Positions 18,794-26,635 of a DNA stretch of 52,669 nt are shown here, piece after piece. Numbering within the stretch: the stretch's first letter is position 1; each line of letters starts with the position of its first letter. Below the pieces are notes generated by a model. It was not told where the DNA came from and made no database searches. It saw only the letters and a list, made by a program, of their open reading frames with translations. Position numbers and translations under genes: made by a program. Location: contig NZ_BMKZ01000020.1 of the NCBI RefSeq assembly GCF_014644735.1, forward strand, positions 1-52,669, read 5' to 3'. This DNA comes from Caldalkalibacillus thermarum (GTDB lineage Bacteria > Bacillota > Bacilli > Caldalkalibacillales > Caldalkalibacillaceae).

Positions 18794-19837
18794 ATGATTA
18801 AGCGCAGCAAATGGTTTGTCATTGCTAGTGCACTGTTTATGTTGGTACTGGCAGGTTGCGGTAATCAAACGGCTGATGATGGCGGTCAAGCCGCGGAGGA
18901 GGCCGGAACAGAGCAGGCAGTTGAACTCGTTTTATCCCATACAGCTTTACCTGGCACTCCCATCTATCTCACTTATGAAAAATTTAAAGAAGAGCTGGAA
19001 GAGCGTACCGAAGGAAGTGTCACAGTCAAAATTCACCATAGTGCCACTTTAGCTGGTGATACCCAAGGGATAGAGATGTTACAAAACGGCACTTTAGATA
19101 TTGCCTCTGCGGCAACGAACAATATGGCCCCGTTTACAGATTTGTTCCTGGTGTTTGATCTGCCGTATATATTTGAGGATGTGTATGCTACTCACAAGGT
19201 GCTAAACGGAGATGTTGGGCAAGAGTTTAAGGAAAAGGCAGAAGAGGAGTTAGATTTGAAGCTGCTCTTTTTCCTTGATCCTGGTACTCAGCGAGATGTC
19301 ATGAACTCAAAGAGGGAAGTGCGTGTGCCTGAAGATTTAAGAGGACTGCGCTTCCGTACAGCTGAAAGCCCAATAGAAATGGCCTATGTGGAAGCATTGG
19401 GTGCTGTAGCTACACCGATTACTTGGGTTGAGGTATATTCTGCCCTTGAACAAGGTGTAGTCGACGGTTTGGCGCAACAATTTCACTGGGTCGTAACTGC
19501 CAATCTGCATGAGGTAATTCGCTATGTCACTGAAACAGGCGGTATTCACGCGATGCATATGGCCTTCATGAATAAAGACAGTTTTGACAAGCTGTCAGAA
19601 GCCCAGCAGCAAGCTGTCTTGGAAGCTGCCCAAGTGGCACAAGATTACAATTTTGAAATTGCGCCCAAAATGGCTGATGAGATGAAACAGCAGATGATTG
19701 ATGAAGGGGTACAATTCTACACCCCTACAGAGGAGGAATTGGCCCAATGGCGTGAGATTTCAGTCTCCATTTGGGATCTGTTTACTGATCGAATTCCTGA
19801 AGATCTGATTGAGAGAATCCAAGAAGCCCAGCGCTGA
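18794..19837 (+). CDS. TRAP transporter substrate-binding lipoprotein, DctP family
   Basis: Solute receptor of a tripartite ATP-independent transporter, 347 residues. The signal peptide ends in lipobox LAGC, as usual for the lipid-anchored receptor of a Gram-positive cell. The DctP core is clear: FKEELEERTEGSVTVKIHHSATL, GLRFRTAESPIEMAYVEALGA with the carboxylate-binding arginine in RFRTAESP, and EVYSALEQGVVDG. The arginine implies an organic acid or sulfonate ligand. AGGGGG precedes the ATG. The two membrane subunits follow. Confidence 0.93.
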   Translation: MIKRSKWFVIASALFMLVLAGCGNQTADDGGQAAEEAGTEQAVELVLSHTALPGTPIYLTYEKFKEELEERTEGSVTVKIHHSATLAGDTQGIEMLQNGTLDIASAATNNMAPFTDLFLVFDLPYIFEDVYATHKVLNGDVGQEFKEKAEEELDLKLLFFLDPGTQRDVMNSKREVRVPEDLRGLRFRTAESPIEMAYVEALGAVATPITWVEVYSALEQGVVDGLAQQFHWVVTANLHEVIRYVTETGGIHAMHMAFMNKDSFDKLSEAQQQAVLEAAQVAQDYNFEIAPKMADEMKQQMIDEGVQFYTPTEEELAQWREISVSIWDLFTDRIPEDLIERIQEAQR

Positions 19838-19851
19838 TGGATTGATCTGCA

Positions 19852-19892
19852 GGCGGTTAGCTGGACAGGCTTAAGCCTCTCGCTTAACCGCC
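19852..19892 (+). other. Hairpin between dctP-like and dctQ-like genes
   Basis: GGCGGTTA (19852-19859) pairs with TAACCGCC (19885-19892), with an inner AGGCTTAAGCCT palindrome (19867-19878). There is only a short T stretch after it, so it probably attenuates or protects the receptor mRNA rather than ending transcription. Confidence 0.65.
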
Positions 19893-19913
19893 CTGTTTAA
19901 GGAGGATGTGTTG

Positions 19914-20411
19914 ATGTTAGCCAAACTGGATCACATTTTAGGGAAATGCAGTGATCTTATCAATGTAGTCTCTAAATATGTACTGGGGATCATTGTAGCA
20001 ACCATGTTTGCATCCATTATTTTACAGGTGGCCCTCCGTTATCTGTTTAACACGGGATTAAGCTGGCCTGAGGAGCTGACCACCTTTTTAATGGCTTGGA
20101 TGACCTTTATTGGCTCAGCTATCGCTGTTAAACAAATGGAACATATCAGCATTAATATGTTTGTTGAACGTTTGCCACAGCGAGGGCAGTTTCTGGTGCG
20201 CCTCATCACCAAAATCATTATGCTCTTGTTTGTCATCTTATTGGTTTATTTGGGTTACAACCTGGCTGTCAATAGCGCCAACTATTTTTCCAATGCCTTG
20301 GGCCTATCCCTGTTTTGGCCTCGGCTGAGCATTTTGGTTGGCGGAAGCATCATGGTGCTCCATCTGGTTCATTTTATTGTCCGTGATTTGCGGGAGGTAA
20401 GACGCACATGA
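19914..20411 (+). CDS. TRAP transporter small membrane subunit, DctQ family
   Basis: A 165-residue protein with four transmembrane helices and the DctQ signature LSWPEELTTFLMAWMTFIGSAIAVKQMEHISI. It supports the large subunit. GGAGG at 19901-19905 lies eight bases before the ATG at 19914, which I prefer to the in-frame GTG at 19908. The stop overlaps the next start. Confidence 0.93.
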   Translation: MLAKLDHILGKCSDLINVVSKYVLGIIVATMFASIILQVALRYLFNTGLSWPEELTTFLMAWMTFIGSAIAVKQMEHISINMFVERLPQRGQFLVRLITKIIMLLFVILLVYLGYNLAVNSANYFSNALGLSLFWPRLSILVGGSIMVLHLVHFIVRDLREVRRT

Positions 20412-21685
20412 TCTGGTGGCTGCTGATTCCTTTCTTAATTGCGCTGTTCATTGGTATTCCGATCTCCTTTAGTCTGGGGATTGCAGTCATTATATTTATT
20501 TTTGTCACGGGCACGCTCCCTTTTGATGTGTTTGCCCAGACGTTGTATTATCCCACTGAATCATTTCCTCTCATGGCCATTCCGTTCTTTATCTTGGCGG
20601 GAGAGCTGATGAATCGGTCAGGGATTACAGATCGACTGATCAACTTCGCTAAATTTTTCATGGGCCGGGTGCGAGGGGGATTGGCGCAGGTGACGGTTGT
20701 TTCCGGGGCGGGTTTTGCCGGTTTGTCGGGCTCTGCCGTAGCGGAAACGGCCGCCTTGGGCAAAACTTTAGGACCTGCGATGGAGAAGCAAGGCTACGGT
20801 AAAGATTTTATCGCTGCGCTGATCGCCAGTGTGGGGGTCATGGCACCGGTTATTCCGCCCAGCATCATTATGATTTTATATGGTGCACAGATGAACGTCT
20901 CTATCGGGGCCCTGTTTATGGCCGGCATTGTACCTGGTCTCATCATTGCTTGCTTGCTGATGCTGGTTGCTTATCTGATGGCCATAAAGAACCGATATCC
21001 TACATCTTCAGTCCCCTTTTCATGGAAAGGGTTGCTGGACGTTACGGTGGCTGCATCCTTAGCATTTGTCATGCCCATCATTATTGTGCTTGGGATTCGC
21101 GGAGGGGTGTTTACACCTACAGAAGGTGGTGCCGTCGCGGCAGCTTATGCTTTTTTAGTTGGCGGGTTGATTTATCGCAGTTTAACATTGAATGATATCT
21201 TTGAAAGCTTTGTGCGCAGTGGCATTACCTCAGCGGTTATTCTACTGGTAGTGGCCATGTCTGCTCCTTTCGGGTGGGTGATGACCTATTTTGCTATTCC
21301 ACAGGCAGTGGCCGATGCACTGTTAGGACTAACAGATAATCATGTGATTATCTTGTTACTTATCATTTTCATCCTCATTTTTGTGGGAATGTTTTTGGAA
21401 GGTGCAGCCATCGTCATGCTCCTTGGCCCCGTATTGGCACCGGTTGCAGCAGAGATGGGGATGGACCCTGTTCATTTTGCCATTGTGATGGTTGTGGCTA
21501 TTGCCATAGGTATGGCGACACCACCAGTTGGTGTTAATCTCTTTGTGATGGTTCCTATCATGGGCACAACGATGGAGAAGGCAAGCAAAGCTGTGTTGCC
21601 CTTTGTTTTGTCTTTGTTTATTGCTTTGTTAATTATTGCATTCTTCCCCGAAATCGTCTTATGGTTGCCTCAATTATTCCGATAG
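20408..21685 (+). CDS. TRAP transporter large permease subunit, DctM family
   Basis: Sodium- or proton-driven transport channel, 425 residues with about twelve hydrophobic segments. DctM family motifs include AIPFFILAGELMNRSGITDRLI, GFAGLSGSAVAETAALG, PPSIIMILYG and the C-terminal ATPPVGVNLFVM. It overlaps the dctQ-like gene by four bases. Two catabolic dehydrogenase genes follow in the same direction without a terminator. Confidence 0.94.
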   Translation: MIWWLLIPFLIALFIGIPISFSLGIAVIIFIFVTGTLPFDVFAQTLYYPTESFPLMAIPFFILAGELMNRSGITDRLINFAKFFMGRVRGGLAQVTVVSGAGFAGLSGSAVAETAALGKTLGPAMEKQGYGKDFIAALIASVGVMAPVIPPSIIMILYGAQMNVSIGALFMAGIVPGLIIACLLMLVAYLMAIKNRYPTSSVPFSWKGLLDVTVAASLAFVMPIIIVLGIRGGVFTPTEGGAVAAAYAFLVGGLIYRSLTLNDIFESFVRSGITSAVILLVVAMSAPFGWVMTYFAIPQAVADALLGLTDNHVIILLLIIFILIFVGMFLEGAAIVMLLGPVLAPVAAEMGMDPVHFAIVMVVAIAIGMATPPVGVNLFVMVPIMGTTMEKASKAVLPFVLSLFIALLIIAFFPEIVLWLPQLFR

Positions 21686-21729
21686 TTTATTCCGTTGTTC
21701 ATTCTTTCTACAAATAGGAGGGATTGCAA

Positions 21730-23178
21730 GTGAGTCATACAGGTTTTGAAGCAGGTTCCATTATTGCTGGTCAGGAATATAAGGGGAAAGGACGCGACAC
21801 TTTAGAAGTTCACAATCCCTTTAACAAAGAGGTGATTGGCCGCATTCATCTAGCCACGAGTGAGGATTTGGACCGGGCGATCGTGACTGCCCTGAAAGTG
21901 TTCCACACAACCATGAAAAAAATTCCGGCTTATCAAAGAGCAGCCATATTACGCCGAGCCGCTGATATTTTGGAAGAGCGTACGGAGGAGTTTGCTACCA
22001 TCCTTGCTTTAGAGGCAGGCAAACCAATACGCGATGGCCGGGCCGAAGTGAAGCGGGGTGTGCAGGTTTTACGTTTCTCTGCCGATGAAGCGAAAAAGTT
22101 GGCAGGTGAACTGGTACCCATGGATGCAGCTGTAGGTGGGGAAAACCGATTAGGCTTAGTTAAGCGGGTGCCCCTGGGTGTAGTTGGGGCGATTACACCA
22201 TTTAACTTCCCGCTGAACCTGGCTTTACACAAATTGGGTCCTGCTATAGCTGCTGGCAATACTGTGGTTTTAAAACCAGCGGAAAAAACGCCGTTTTCTG
22301 CAATACAATTAGCCAAGGTGTTTGAAGAAGCAGGATTGCCCACGGGTGCACTTAATGTTGTTTTGGGTTTTGGCCCCGACATCGGCGAACCTTTGGTACA
22401 AGATGAACGCATTTCCAAAGTGACCTTTACTGGCAGTCCGCAGGTTGGCTTGAAAATTAAACAGATGGCTGGATTAAAGAAGGTTACCCTGGAATTGGGT
22501 TCTAACTCCCCTAACATAATTTTTGATGATGCTGAGCTGGATATAGCTGTTAAAAGTCTAGTTAAAGGGGCTTTTGCTTTCTCTGGCCAAGTGTGTATAT
22601 CAGTGCAGCGCATCTATGTTCAAAAAACGGTTTATGATGCGTTTGTGGAACGGTTTGTCCGCCAGGTGAATGAATTGCAGGTGGGCGATCCGTTGCAAGA
22701 GTCAACTGATATTGGACCTATGATCACTGAGGAAGCGGCAAAACGAGCTGAAGAGTGGGTGAAAGAAGCACTGGAAGGGGGAGCCAAGGTATTGACAGGG
22801 GGGACAAGGAATGGTTCCGTCATGGCCCCGACTGTGTTAGTCAACGTGAAGCCAGAGATGAAGGTGGTTTGCCAGGAAGTATTTGCCCCTGTTGTTTCCA
22901 TCATCCCCTTTACAACAGAGCAAGAAGTGATTCAAATGGCCAACAACTCGAATTTCGGCTTGCAAGCGGGTGTGTTTACTCAGAATATTGATCGTGCCCT
23001 TCGATTGGCAGATGCTTTAGAGACCGGTGGGGTATGGATCAATGAGATCTCTACTTACCGGCAAGACAACTACCCTTATGGTGGTGTGAAACAAAGTGGT
23101 GTGGGAAAAGAAGGAGTTAAATATGCTGTTGAAGATATGACAGACCTGAAATTTATAGGGATTAAACTTGGTTCATAA
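21730..23178 (+). CDS. NAD(P)-dependent aldehyde dehydrogenase
   Basis: ALDH superfamily, 482 residues. The catalytic glutamate is in KVTLELGSNSPN and the catalytic cysteine in FSGQVCISVQRIYV; cofactor stretches GAITPFNFPLN and VLKPAEKTPFSA are normal. The C-terminal EISTYRQDNYPYGGVKQSG resembles the group that includes phosphonoacetaldehyde, sulfolactaldehyde and lactaldehyde dehydrogenases. It starts with GTG at 21730, seven bases after AGGAGGG; a TTG at 21724 is the alternative. It lies between the TRAP transporter and an alcohol dehydrogenase, so it probably oxidises the aldehyde made by the latter to an acid. The substrate is unknown. Confidence 0.92.
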   Translation: MSHTGFEAGSIIAGQEYKGKGRDTLEVHNPFNKEVIGRIHLATSEDLDRAIVTALKVFHTTMKKIPAYQRAAILRRAADILEERTEEFATILALEAGKPIRDGRAEVKRGVQVLRFSADEAKKLAGELVPMDAAVGGENRLGLVKRVPLGVVGAITPFNFPLNLALHKLGPAIAAGNTVVLKPAEKTPFSAIQLAKVFEEAGLPTGALNVVLGFGPDIGEPLVQDERISKVTFTGSPQVGLKIKQMAGLKKVTLELGSNSPNIIFDDAELDIAVKSLVKGAFAFSGQVCISVQRIYVQKTVYDAFVERFVRQVNELQVGDPLQESTDIGPMITEEAAKRAEEWVKEALEGGAKVLTGGTRNGSVMAPTVLVNVKPEMKVVCQEVFAPVVSIIPFTTEQEVIQMANNSNFGLQAGVFTQNIDRALRLADALETGGVWINEISTYRQDNYPYGGVKQSGVGKEGVKYAVEDMTDLKFIGIKLGS

Positions 23179-23218
23179 CACGCCAACTGCCACAATTATA
23201 GTAACAGAGGTGATACGC

Positions 23219-24385
23219 ATGAATTTAGCTTACTTTAGAACACCGAACGAATTGATCATGGGGGTAGGTTCTGTCAACACTGTCGGCCGTGAAGCCAAAA
23301 AACTGGGTGCTCATAAAGTATTGGTGGTCACTGATAAAGTGATCCGCAAGACAGGTATTCTTGATCAAGTGATCAGTCCTCTTCAAGAGGAACAACTCCT
23401 TGTGGATATCATTGACGATGTGGTTGCGGAGCCTCCATTTGAGATTTTGGAACAGATAGTAGCCAAAATTAAAACAGGCGGCTTTGATGTATTAATTGGT
23501 GTCGGGGGAGGCAGCGCCCTGGATGTCACAAAAGTTTTGTCAGTGATGTTGACCAATGAGCAAAATGTCCGTGACATGGTCGGCATCGAGAAAGTAGAAA
23601 AAAAGGGTGTTCCGTTTATCTTGATTCCGACGACGGCGGGCACTGGTTCTGAGGTCACTTATAATGCCATTTTTACTGATACCCGTGATCAGGTTAAAAA
23701 AGGTATTGTGAGCACTTACTTGTTGCCTGATGTGGCAATCGTGGATCCTGCCTTAACCTTAACTGTTCCCCCTGCTGTAACAGCAGCAACAGGGATGGAT
23801 GCTTTGGTGCATGCTGTGGAGTCCTATACAGCGGTGCGGGCTAATCCCTTAACAGATGGCATCGCGCTCAAGGCCATTAAACTTATTTCACAATCACTGC
23901 GCAAAGCTGTTTTTCAAGGATCTAATTTAAAAGCGCGGGAAGAAATGGCTATGGGTAGTTTGTTAGCAGGTATTTCCTTAGGTAATGCAGGTGTGGGAGC
24001 TGTCCATGCCCTGGCCTATCCGCTGGGTGGCAAGTTTAAGGTGCCCCACGGGGTAGCCAACTCTATGTTATTACCCTATGTAATGAAGTACAATGTCGTT
24101 GCTGATCTACAAAAATTTGTCGAAATTGCCCAGGCGATGGGTGAACAGGTTGAGGGATTAAGTTTGCGTGAAGCGGCAGATCGAGCTGTACAAGCCATGA
24201 GTAAACTGGCCCAGGATGTGGGAATTCCAGCTTCAATCCGTGAGGTGGGGGTTAAGCGCGAAGATATTCCTGCCTTAGCTGAGGAAGCAAGTAAGATAGA
24301 TCGGCTCTTAAATAACAATCCTCGCTGGCTAACAGTACGGGAGATTACTGAAATTTATGAAGCAGCTTATGAAGGAGAAAATTAA
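23219..24385 (+). CDS. Iron-containing (group III) alcohol dehydrogenase
   Basis: Fe-ADH family, 388 residues. NAD motif GVGGGSALDVTK, TTAGTGSEVT, and metal ligands in GMDALVHAVES and HALAYPLGGKFKVPHGVANS are all present. The ATG at 23219 follows AGAGGTGAT. As last gene of the TRAP operon it probably oxidises an imported hydroxy-acid or hydroxy-sulfonate to an aldehyde that the preceding enzyme oxidises further; 4-hydroxybutyrate to succinate, or a C2/C3 hydroxysulfonate route, would fit, but neither is proven. A second Fe-ADH is at 38993. Confidence 0.92.
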   Translation: MNLAYFRTPNELIMGVGSVNTVGREAKKLGAHKVLVVTDKVIRKTGILDQVISPLQEEQLLVDIIDDVVAEPPFEILEQIVAKIKTGGFDVLIGVGGGSALDVTKVLSVMLTNEQNVRDMVGIEKVEKKGVPFILIPTTAGTGSEVTYNAIFTDTRDQVKKGIVSTYLLPDVAIVDPALTLTVPPAVTAATGMDALVHAVESYTAVRANPLTDGIALKAIKLISQSLRKAVFQGSNLKAREEMAMGSLLAGISLGNAGVGAVHALAYPLGGKFKVPHGVANSMLLPYVMKYNVVADLQKFVEIAQAMGEQVEGLSLREAADRAVQAMSKLAQDVGIPASIREVGVKREDIPALAEEASKIDRLLNNNPRWLTVREITEIYEAAYEGEN

Positions 24386-24401
24386 GGGTGTGGAGTGAGT
24401 A

Positions 24402-24431
24402 AAGCCCAGGGCCACACGTGGTTCTGGGCTT
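24402..24431 (+). terminator. Probable end hairpin of the TRAP/dehydrogenase operon
   Basis: AAGCCCAG (24402-24409) pairs with CTGGGCTT (24424-24431), with an inner CCACACGTGG. Only a weak T stretch follows. Confidence 0.6.
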
Positions 24432-24439
24432 ATGACGTG

Positions 24440-24469
24440 AAAATCCCCCAACAACAACTGTTGGGGGAT
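24440..24469 (-). terminator. Minus-strand terminator of the coat-like pseudogene
   Basis: An 11-bp stem (24459-24469 with 24443-24453) followed by TTTT on the minus strand, ten bases after the stop of the frameshifted gene. Confidence 0.75.
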
Positions 24470-24478
24470 GGGGAATGA

Positions 24479-24737
24479 TTACATTTGAGGCTGAGGCTGC
24501 CCGACAGGCTGGTAACTGTGCAGCATCGTTTTGGCCGTGTGATTGTCAAGGGTGGGTACTTGGTACCAGCCTTTTTCGTTCATATAGCATTTGTCCAGGC
24601 TGCACCTGCTGCCGGTTGTGTATGGCTGCAGGAACCTGGGCGTAATCGTGTGTGTATTCCACCAGATGATTGTAATGTTGAATGGCTTGGCCGATGTGAC
24701 GGTTGAGGATTTGCACCAATTGGGCACCATATGGCAT
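24479..24737 (-). pseudogene. Frameshifted small gene, possibly spore-coat related
   Basis: The minus strand has a strong GGAGG site seven bases before ATG at 24737. The reading frame runs MPYGAQLVQILNRHIGQAIQ and onward for about 54 residues, then breaks at five A's (T5 on plus, 24572-24576). Deleting one A joins it smoothly to another frame that reads KGWYQVPTLDNHTAKTMLHS to a stop at 24479, giving an 85-residue protein. A terminator follows directly. The glutamine-rich sequence and the GWYQVP turn resemble the end of CotF-type coat proteins, a loose likeness only. Either a true frameshift mutation or a homopolymer sequencing error. Confidence 0.65.
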
Positions 24738-24853
24738 GATGATTCCTCCCTTCAAACATTGCCCATCTATAACGTACCCGGAATGGTGAAAAGTATGGCT
24801 TGAGAGTTTCGGCAAAAATGGGCCACAACTGTTGTCACCGGAGGAATCATCTT

Positions 24854-25867
24854 TTACCAGGCCCGCTCGTACTGGCGGGGACCTTCAATCTGCATATTTA
24901 ACTCTTGCGCCGCCCGTCTCGGCCAATAGGGATCGCGCAACAATTCCCGGGCCAGAAAGACAAGATCGGCCCGCTCATTCTGTAAAATTTCCTCTGCTTG
25001 CCATCCGCTGGTAATCAAGCCGACTGCGCCGGTGGCAATATTGGCTTCTGCCCTGATTTTCTCTGCAAAAGGCACCTGATACCCCGGATAAACATTGATT
25101 TTTGCCGGCACAACACCTCCGGAACTGCAGTCAATGAGATCCACACCTTGGGCTTTCATTTTTTGGGCATAATAAACGTAATCATCAACGGTTAATCCTT
25201 CAGGGTGGTAATCACTCGCTGAAATACGCACAAACAGAGGTCCATCCCACTCCTCTTTGACCGCCTCAATCACCTCCTGCAAAAACCGGTAGCGCCGGTC
25301 ACGGTCCCCACCGTATGTATCATGACGATGGTTAGATAACGGGGACAAAAATTGATTAATGAGATAGCCATGGGCAGCGTGAATTTCTACCACGTCAAAA
25401 CCAGCTGCCTTTGCCCGCCGGGCCCCTTCCCGGAAAGCGGCGATGGTCTCCTCAATCTGTTCCGCCGTCATAGCTGCCGGTGTTTTCATGTTTTCATTAA
25501 ACGGAATGGCTGAAGGAGCGATAATGGGTCCATCAACGGTGGCTTTTCGGCCTGCGTGAGCCAATTGGATCCCTATTTTAGCACCGTGCTGGTGGCTCAA
25601 GCGGACTAATTCGGCTAAACCCTCAATATGTTCGTCACTCCAGATGCCCAAATCATGGACAGAGATGCGGCCTTGGGGGGTGACAGCCGTCGCCTCCACA
25701 ATAATCAGGCCGACTTGTCCAACCGCCCGGCTGGTGTAATGGACGCGGTGCCAGTCGGTCACTTTCCCGTCTTCATCCATACAGGAGTACATGCACATCG
25801 GGGACATAACGATACGGTTTTTAAAGGTGACATCTTTGATGGTGTAAGGGCTAAACAGCTTGCTCAT
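24854..25867 (-). CDS. namA: NADPH dehydrogenase, old yellow enzyme family (YqjM/NamA)
   Basis: FMN flavoprotein of 337 residues that reduces activated C=C bonds with NADPH. It follows the YqjM pattern closely: [13 protein letters not shown] holds the redox-tuning cysteine, EIHAAHGYL holds the substrate-binding histidines, and [38 protein letters not shown] and the C-terminal QYERAW are all present. In B. subtilis the enzyme responds to electrophilic xenobiotics. An AAGGATGTGAGCGG stretch precedes the ATG. It is monocistronic as far as I can see. Confidence 0.95.
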   Translation of the reverse strand: MSKLFSPYTIKDVTFKNRIVMSPMCMYSCMDEDGKVTDWHRVHYTSRAVGQVGLIIVEATAVTPQGRISVHDLGIWSDEHIEGLAELVRLSHQHGAKIGIQLAHAGRKATVDGPIIAPSAIPFNENMKTPAAMTAEQIEETIAAFREGARRAKAAGFDVVEIHAAHGYLINQFLSPLSNHRHDTYGGDRDRRYRFLQEVIEAVKEEWDGPLFVRISASDYHPEGLTVDDYVYYAQKMKAQGVDLIDCSSGGVVPAKINVYPGYQVPFAEKIRAEANIATGAVGLITSGWQAEEILQNERADLVFLARELLRDPYWPRRAAQELNMQIEGPRQYERAW

Positions 25868-26004
25868 CCGCTCACATCCTTCTGCCGATAGTAGTGGTGT
25901 TTTTTAGTCTCATTTTTTCGCTTCACTAAATAGTTTAGCATGAGTACGTATTTTCGTCATGTCAAAGGATGTGCGGTGTAACTTAAGTTATTTCCAGCGC
26001 AAAC

Positions 26005-26106
26005 TTATTGATGATGAGAGCGTTTGAGCAGAGCTTGACGCAATTGTTTTTCACTGATCTCCTTGCGAATAAATTTCATGATGGTATGAATCATCTGCTT
26101 GTTCAT
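26005..26106 (-). CDS. Short basic ORF (33 residues), hypothetical
   Basis: A 33-residue ORF with a very strong ribosome binding site (GAGGAGGGGG a few bases before ATG at 26106). The product, MNKQMIHTIMKFIRKEISEK followed by QLRQALLKRSHHQ, is basic and probably one amphipathic helix. I do not recognise it. It lies between namA and the 75-residue gene, all on the minus strand. The ribosome binding site is the main support. Confidence 0.55.
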   Translation of the reverse strand: MNKQMIHTIMKFIRKEISEKQLRQALLKRSHHQ

Positions 26107-26318
26107 ACTCCCCCTCCTCACGTTGGCTAGTTCAATCTTTATTTGCAGTTTATTCAAGACAGGCGGGAGATATACGGGGGAAACCGGAATTATTGGGTTT
26201 GATCAAATTTTTACTGGGCAGTAAGTAAGTTTCCTGTTGCAAGCTAATAAAAATATTGACATGACACCAGATAACTTATATTATGTAAATCGTAAGTATT
26301 ACTATTTATAATGACAAA

Positions 26319-26346
26319 CAAAGGGCGGCCTGGTATAAGGCCGCCC
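26319..26346 (-). terminator. Minus-strand terminator after the 75-residue gene
   Basis: GGGCGGCC (26323-26330) pairs with GGCCGCCC (26339-26346), with CTTTGTTTGT following on the minus strand. It lies 20 bases after the stop of the ORF at 26367. Confidence 0.8.
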
Positions 26347-26366
26347 CCTTAATGATAACGGCGAAG

Positions 26367-26594
26367 TTAGCAGTATTCGTTCAGGTTGTAATCTTCTGGT
26401 TCGTTTTTTCTGCGTCTGTTGTCAGTTTCAACAACTCCGTATTCACCAGCAAACTCTTCCACGGGAACAATGTCCCGCAAGTTGATGTTCTCTTCGTTCC
26501 TGTTGCGCTGGTTTCTGCGGTTTCTGGCCACCAGAGCTGCACTCCCTTTCGCCGTTAGAATAGATGGGTTGACCAAATTTATGACCAAGCCCAT
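26367..26594 (-). CDS. Hypothetical 75-residue charged protein
   Basis: A polar protein rich in Asn, Arg and Glu with central RNRRNQRNRNEENINLRDIV and a C-terminal cysteine (NEYC). No domain is recognised. It lies 41 bases downstream of the COG2509 flavoprotein gene on the same strand and is followed by a good terminator, so it is probably the second gene of that transcript. The ribosome binding site is weak (AAGGGG three bases before ATG at 26594; TTG two codons later is better spaced), which limits confidence in the start. Confidence 0.6.
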   Translation of the reverse strand: MGLVINLVNPSILTAKGSAALVARNRRNQRNRNEENINLRDIVPVEEFAGEYGVVETDNRRRKNEPEDYNLNEYC

Positions 26595-26635
26595 CTGCCC
26601 CTTATTATGGCCTGTTTTGATCGGAAAAAAGAGTG

